DNA of 46,879 nt from Pseudomonadota bacterium (GTDB lineage Bacteria; Pseudomonadota; Alphaproteobacteria; GCA-2731375): NCBI GenBank assembly GCA_027623205.1, contig JAQBYC010000027.1:1-46879 (forward strand), given 5' to 3'. The notes below the pieces were generated by a model that was given only the letters and a program-made list of their open reading frames with translations, did no database searches and was not told the DNA's origin. This document shows, one piece after another, positions 44,260 through 46,879 of the stretch; positions within the stretch are counted from its first letter, which is position 1; each line of letters starts with the position of its first letter. The translations under genes and the position numbers were made by a program.

Positions 44260-44835
44260 CTACGGGTCTGGCGCCCAGGCGATGATCTCATTGCCAAAAT
44301 GGTGCAGATAATCGCGAATCCAGGCGCTGTAACGGTTCGGGTCGGCTGCCACGTCCGCCAGCAGGGCATCGGGCGTCCACCAGCGATAGTCAGCCGCTTC
44401 CGCCGGGTTCGGCGCAACGGCGCCCTCGAAGCGGCCAAAGAAGACATGCACGAACTCGTTCTCGGTCAAGCCGCCGCCCACATCGGCGCAATAGCTATGC
44501 TGCCTGACCGGATAGATGTCGCAGACGAAACCCATTTCCTCGGTCAAGCGCCGCTGCGCGGCCGCTCTTACGTCCTCACCCGCGCCCGGATGGCCGCAGC
44601 AGGCATTGGCCCACAGGCCCGGTGAATGATACTTTTCAGCCGCCCGTTGCTGCAGCAGGATGTGCCCGGCGGCGTTTTTGATAATCACGGAAAACGCCCG
44701 GTGCCGCAGGCCGCGGCGGTGGGTTTCCAGTTTCTCGCACACACCGGTCTGTTGATCCGCTGCATCCACCAGCACCATTGTCTGGGGTCGCGCCGGATCG
44801 TTTTCGCCCGCCAAGATGACCTTGCCCGTTTTCAC
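44260..44835 (-). CDS. idi: Isopentenyl-diphosphate delta-isomerase, type I
   Basis: It interconverts isopentenyl and dimethylallyl diphosphate, providing the allylic starter for prenyl chains. The 191-residue Nudix-fold protein has the catalytic Cys in WANACCGHP, the Nudix-like block GAGEDVRAAAQRRLTEEMGF, the catalytic Glu in ENEFVHVF, and metal-binding histidines in ETHRRGLRHRAFS. It is read from GTG 44835. An internal ATG at MVLVDAADQQ would also give a plausible enzyme. Its place between a cytochrome c gene (25 bases) and eboA (70 bases) puts it in the ebo transcription unit next to a cluster that encodes a UbiA-type prenyltransferase. Confidence 0.93.
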   Translation of the reverse strand: MKTGKVILAGENDPARPQTMVLVDAADQQTGVCEKLETHRRGLRHRAFSVIIKNAAGHILLQQRAAEKYHSPGLWANACCGHPGAGEDVRAAAQRRLTEEMGFVCDIYPVRQHSYCADVGGGLTENEFVHVFFGRFEGAVAPNPAEAADYRWWTPDALLADVAADPNRYSAWIRDYLHHFGNEIIAWAPDP

Positions 44836-44860
44836 AATACCAATACCTTTGCCTGCCGCC

Positions 44861-45217
44861 CTAGTTGGTGAAATCCTTGCTCACCACATAGGCCGTAATG
44901 CTTTTGCGTTGCTCCTCGTTGTAACGATTCTTCCACGAGGGCATGCCGCGGAAGCCCTTGGTAATGCGTTTATAGACGAATTCCGGTTTGTAGATTTTCT
45001 CTTTCAGCTTTGGCGCCTTGCCGGGATAGGCCTTGCTGCCGTGGCAGCGCGCGCATTGTTTTCCAAACAGCTGCCTGCCAGCGGCGATGTTGTCGGGATT
45101 GTTCAGGAAGTCATCGGTCAACTCGACCTCGGCGGCGGCAGCCGCGCTGCCGGAAACGGCCACCGCCGATCCGGCCAGGATCACCGCAAACGTCCCTATC
45201 ATGACAAAACGCAACAA
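44861..45217 (-). CDS. Small periplasmic monohaem cytochrome c
   Basis: This is an electron carrier of 118 residues including a signal peptide (residues 1 to about 28, ending in AAAAAE). One haem site, CARCH, lies near residue 55, and the distal ligand Met is in RGMPSW near 92. This is a class I plan of about 90 mature residues. The start is TTG 45217: GGGGAG is ten bases upstream, and MLRFVM gives the positive charge a signal peptide needs. The ATG at 45202 would lack both. It heads the idi-eboA-eboB-eboF unit and follows the PQQ-type dehydrogenase, for which it is a likely electron acceptor. Confidence 0.88.
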   Translation of the reverse strand: MLRFVMIGTFAVILAGSAVAVSGSAAAAAEVELTDDFLNNPDNIAAGRQLFGKQCARCHGSKAYPGKAPKLKEKIYKPEFVYKRITKGFRGMPSWKNRYNEEQRKSITAYVVSKDFTN

Positions 45218-45244
45218 ACGCCGTCTCCCCAGTACAATAATAAA

Positions 45245-45278
45245 CCAGCCCTTTCCCCACTGCTGGGAAAAGGGCTGG
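45245..45278 (-). terminator. Intrinsic terminator after the PQQ-type dehydrogenase gene
   Basis: On the minus strand a long stem (arms 45278-45265 and 45257-45245, CCAGCCCTTT with AAAGGGCTGG, one bulged base) is followed by TTTATTATTG. It starts 28 bases after the dehydrogenase stop, separating that gene from the cytochrome c gene, which may be read by leak-through or from its own promoter. Confidence 0.75.
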
Positions 45279-45305
45279 GATCACATCGTTATTCCCGATG
45301 ATTTA

Positions 45306-46598
45306 TCAGGGAACGATTTTATAGACCTTGTCGAGGCCGCCGGCCGGGCCGCCCGGAACCGGGCCGGTCAGATCGGTCGCCATGACATAGATTTCACCCT
45401 TGCTGTCCTGGCCAAAAGACAGAACATAGGAATTCCAGCCAGGCATGTTGGTGACGTTGACTTTTTCCATGCTCCACTTCATGCCGGTCATTTTCGCGAC
45501 AAAAAGCTGGCCATCCTTGAAGACAAAGTTCTTCGACCAGTCACCGAAGAAATACATGCCGTCCCAGGCCTTGTTGGCGCCACGATAGACGTAGCCGCCC
45601 GTGATCGAAATACCTTTACAGCCCTCGGCATTGCCCGAGCAGTTGTTGTACTCGATCACCGGGTTGATCATGTCCTTGTCGTTACAGGATTTCGGATGCT
45701 CATTGGGCGCCTGATAGTTGAAGCAATGAGTGCCTTCCTTGACGCGCCAGCCGTAGTTGCCGCCTTTCTTGACGACATCAACTTCCTCATAGCTGTTCTG
45801 GCCGACGTCGGCGCAAATCAGCTCGTGGTTGCCGCCCATATCAAAGGAACAACGCCATGGATTGCGGAAACCATAGGCCCAGATCTCATCCAGGGCGTCA
45901 TCCTTGCCGACAAACGGGTTGTCCTTTGGAATGGCGTAACCTTCGGCGCTATTGACATCGATGCGCAGGATTTTGCCATACTTTACGGTCAAATCCTGGC
46001 CGTTGCCGGTGATTGGATTGTGGCCAAGGCCATAATCATTGGCGTAACCGCCATCACCCATTGAGGCATAAAGCATGCCGTCCGGCCCGAAACCGATCCA
46101 GTGGCCGTTATGGTTGAACTGCGGCCAGTCGATGGTGGAAATGACGCGGCTGTATCCCGCATCGGCCTTGTTCGGGTCGGACTTGGATACCCGATGCTCG
46201 GCAATCACGTTCTTATGATTGAAAAACAGCAGATTGCCCAAATTCTGTGTACCCAGCAGGGTCACGGAATAGGAAATATAGAACAAGCCGTTGTTCTTGT
46301 AGTCCGGATGGAAGGCCAGACCCAGCAGGCCGCGCTCGTCGAACTCGGGCACCAGCGGCAGGATTTTCTCCTTGATATCGAGGAACAAAGACATCTTTCC
46401 ATCCGGTTGCAGAACCTTGATGGTGCCGATCTGCTCGATAATAAAGCGGCGGTCATCGCCGGCCGGTGCGGTCAGCAGCAACGGATGCTGCAGACCCGAG
46501 GCAACTTCCTCGAGTTTTACATCCAACGCCGACGCGGGGCCAGCGAATGTTGCGGTCATAGCGGCTGTCACGACAGCCAGCGCCAATTTTCTAAACAT
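45306..46598 (-). CDS. Secreted PQQ-dependent sugar dehydrogenase family protein
   Basis: This beta-propeller protein of 430 residues belongs to the soluble glucose/aldose dehydrogenase (GSDH) family and would oxidise a sugar or alcohol with PQQ in the periplasm. It has a signal peptide ending in PASALD near 25. Family marks are GLQHPLLLTAP, DERGLLGLAFHPDY, FNHNGHWIGFGPDG with the likely catalytic His, GKILRIDV, YGFRNPWR (PQQ-binding Arg), ADVGQNSYEEVD and GNYGWRVKEG. Extra cysteines in HCFNYQ, KSCND, YNNCSG and EGCKG could form disulfides. AAGGAGAGGG precedes the ATG. The substrate is unknown. Whether this genome makes PQQ cannot be told from the window. Confidence 0.9.
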   Translation of the reverse strand: MFRKLALAVVTAAMTATFAGPASALDVKLEEVASGLQHPLLLTAPAGDDRRFIIEQIGTIKVLQPDGKMSLFLDIKEKILPLVPEFDERGLLGLAFHPDYKNNGLFYISYSVTLLGTQNLGNLLFFNHKNVIAEHRVSKSDPNKADAGYSRVISTIDWPQFNHNGHWIGFGPDGMLYASMGDGGYANDYGLGHNPITGNGQDLTVKYGKILRIDVNSAEGYAIPKDNPFVGKDDALDEIWAYGFRNPWRCSFDMGGNHELICADVGQNSYEEVDVVKKGGNYGWRVKEGTHCFNYQAPNEHPKSCNDKDMINPVIEYNNCSGNAEGCKGISITGGYVYRGANKAWDGMYFFGDWSKNFVFKDGQLFVAKMTGMKWSMEKVNVTNMPGWNSYVLSFGQDSKGEIYVMATDLTGPVPGGPAGGLDKVYKIVP

Positions 46599-46832
46599 AA
46601 AGCCCTCTCCTTGATCCGATATGCCGATTATTCGTTTCTGATTGCCTGGACTTTAGCAACGCAACTAAACGCAACTAACTGTACGGCTCAATCAACTATG
46701 CCATTAGATATTAACGCCAGTGGGCGGCAGGAACGGCAACCCCAAGCCTATACTCGCCATGGCTGCTTATTGTCGTATTGTCATTGCCCCTGGGTCAACC
46801 GCAATCTTTCCTCCCTGTCAGTAGCGAATGAT
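46599..46832. other. Upstream region of the PQQ-type dehydrogenase, no gene
   Basis: This 234-bp stretch lies between the dehydrogenase start and the right-edge IS-like boxes. It holds the ribosome binding site (minus strand AAGGAGAGGG) and a short repeat ACGCAACTA (46662-46680 area, two copies). I see no open frame with protein character and no clear -35/-10 pair. Confidence 0.3.
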
Positions 46833-46865
46833 ATGTCCGGATTTTGTAGCAGACGATATGTCCGG
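46833..46865. mobile_element. Probable insertion-sequence terminus (right edge)
   Basis: ATGTCCGG (46833-46840), one base, TTTTGTAGCA (46842-46851), six bases, ATGTCCGG (46858-46865). This is the inverted equivalent of the module at 18-49, with identical internal spacing. The element body would extend to the right beyond the window. No transposase coding sequence is present to name the family. Confidence 0.5.
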
Positions 46866-46879
46866 TCTTTGGAAGCGTT

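Overview
The window is a 46.9-kb stretch of a GC-rich alphaproteobacterial chromosome, probably from a Rhodospirillales-like lineage. This assignment rests on gene order and protein type, not on any search. The evidence is the ftsE-ftsX block, the run aroA-cmk-rpsA-sppA-ihfB-lapA followed by trpF-trpB-trpA-accD-folC, the murU-like/addB/addA/trxA cluster, a class II AroA, a TIGR02300-type acidic zinc protein and a B12-dependent ribonucleotide reductase. Both extreme edges carry the same short sequence module in inverted orientation. That suggests the window is a contig bounded by copies of one insertion-sequence family.

Layout. 0.3-5.8 kb (+): cell division ABC system FtsEX, a YdcF-like membrane protein, a PlsC acyltransferase and NrdJ. 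5.9-11.4 kb: an accessory block on both strands with an SDR, a secreted cyclase-family hydrolase, two divergent luciferase-like monooxygenases and a D-2-hydroxyacid dehydrogenase. 11.5-12.1 kb (-): tRNA-Ala(GGC) with its terminator and the TIGR02300 protein. 12.3-24.5 kb (+): housekeeping genes for the shikimate pathway, CMP kinase, ribosomal protein S1, SppA, IHF-beta (preceded by six 14-bp tandem repeats), LapA, an ornithine-cyclodeaminase homologue, the end of tryptophan synthesis, AccD and FolC. 24.6-32.1 kb (-): thioredoxin, the AddAB recombination nuclease and a MurU-like nucleotidyltransferase. 32.4-35.1 kb: an SDR without the usual catalytic tyrosine, a small cysteine-repeat exported protein with a strong terminator, and a class III aminotransferase.

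35.3-46.6 kb is the most unusual region. Two tandem acyl-CoA dehydrogenase paralogues lead into an ebo cluster, the conserved six-gene set implicated in other bacteria in moving metabolites or precursors to the periplasm. The six genes form two convergent units: eboD-eboE-eboC on the + strand and eboF, eboB, eboA on the - strand. The - strand unit also contains an isopentenyl-diphosphate isomerase and a small secreted cytochrome c, and behind these lies a secreted PQQ-type sugar dehydrogenase. One reading is that Idi supplies the prenyl donor for the UbiA-type EboC, while the dehydrogenase and cytochrome c act on a product in the periplasm. This is inference from gene order. Nothing in the sequence identifies the metabolite.

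Starts were chosen from family N-termini and visible ribosome binding sites. Several differ from the longest possible reading frame, as noted per gene. No CRISPR array, rRNA, complete transposase or prophage was seen.
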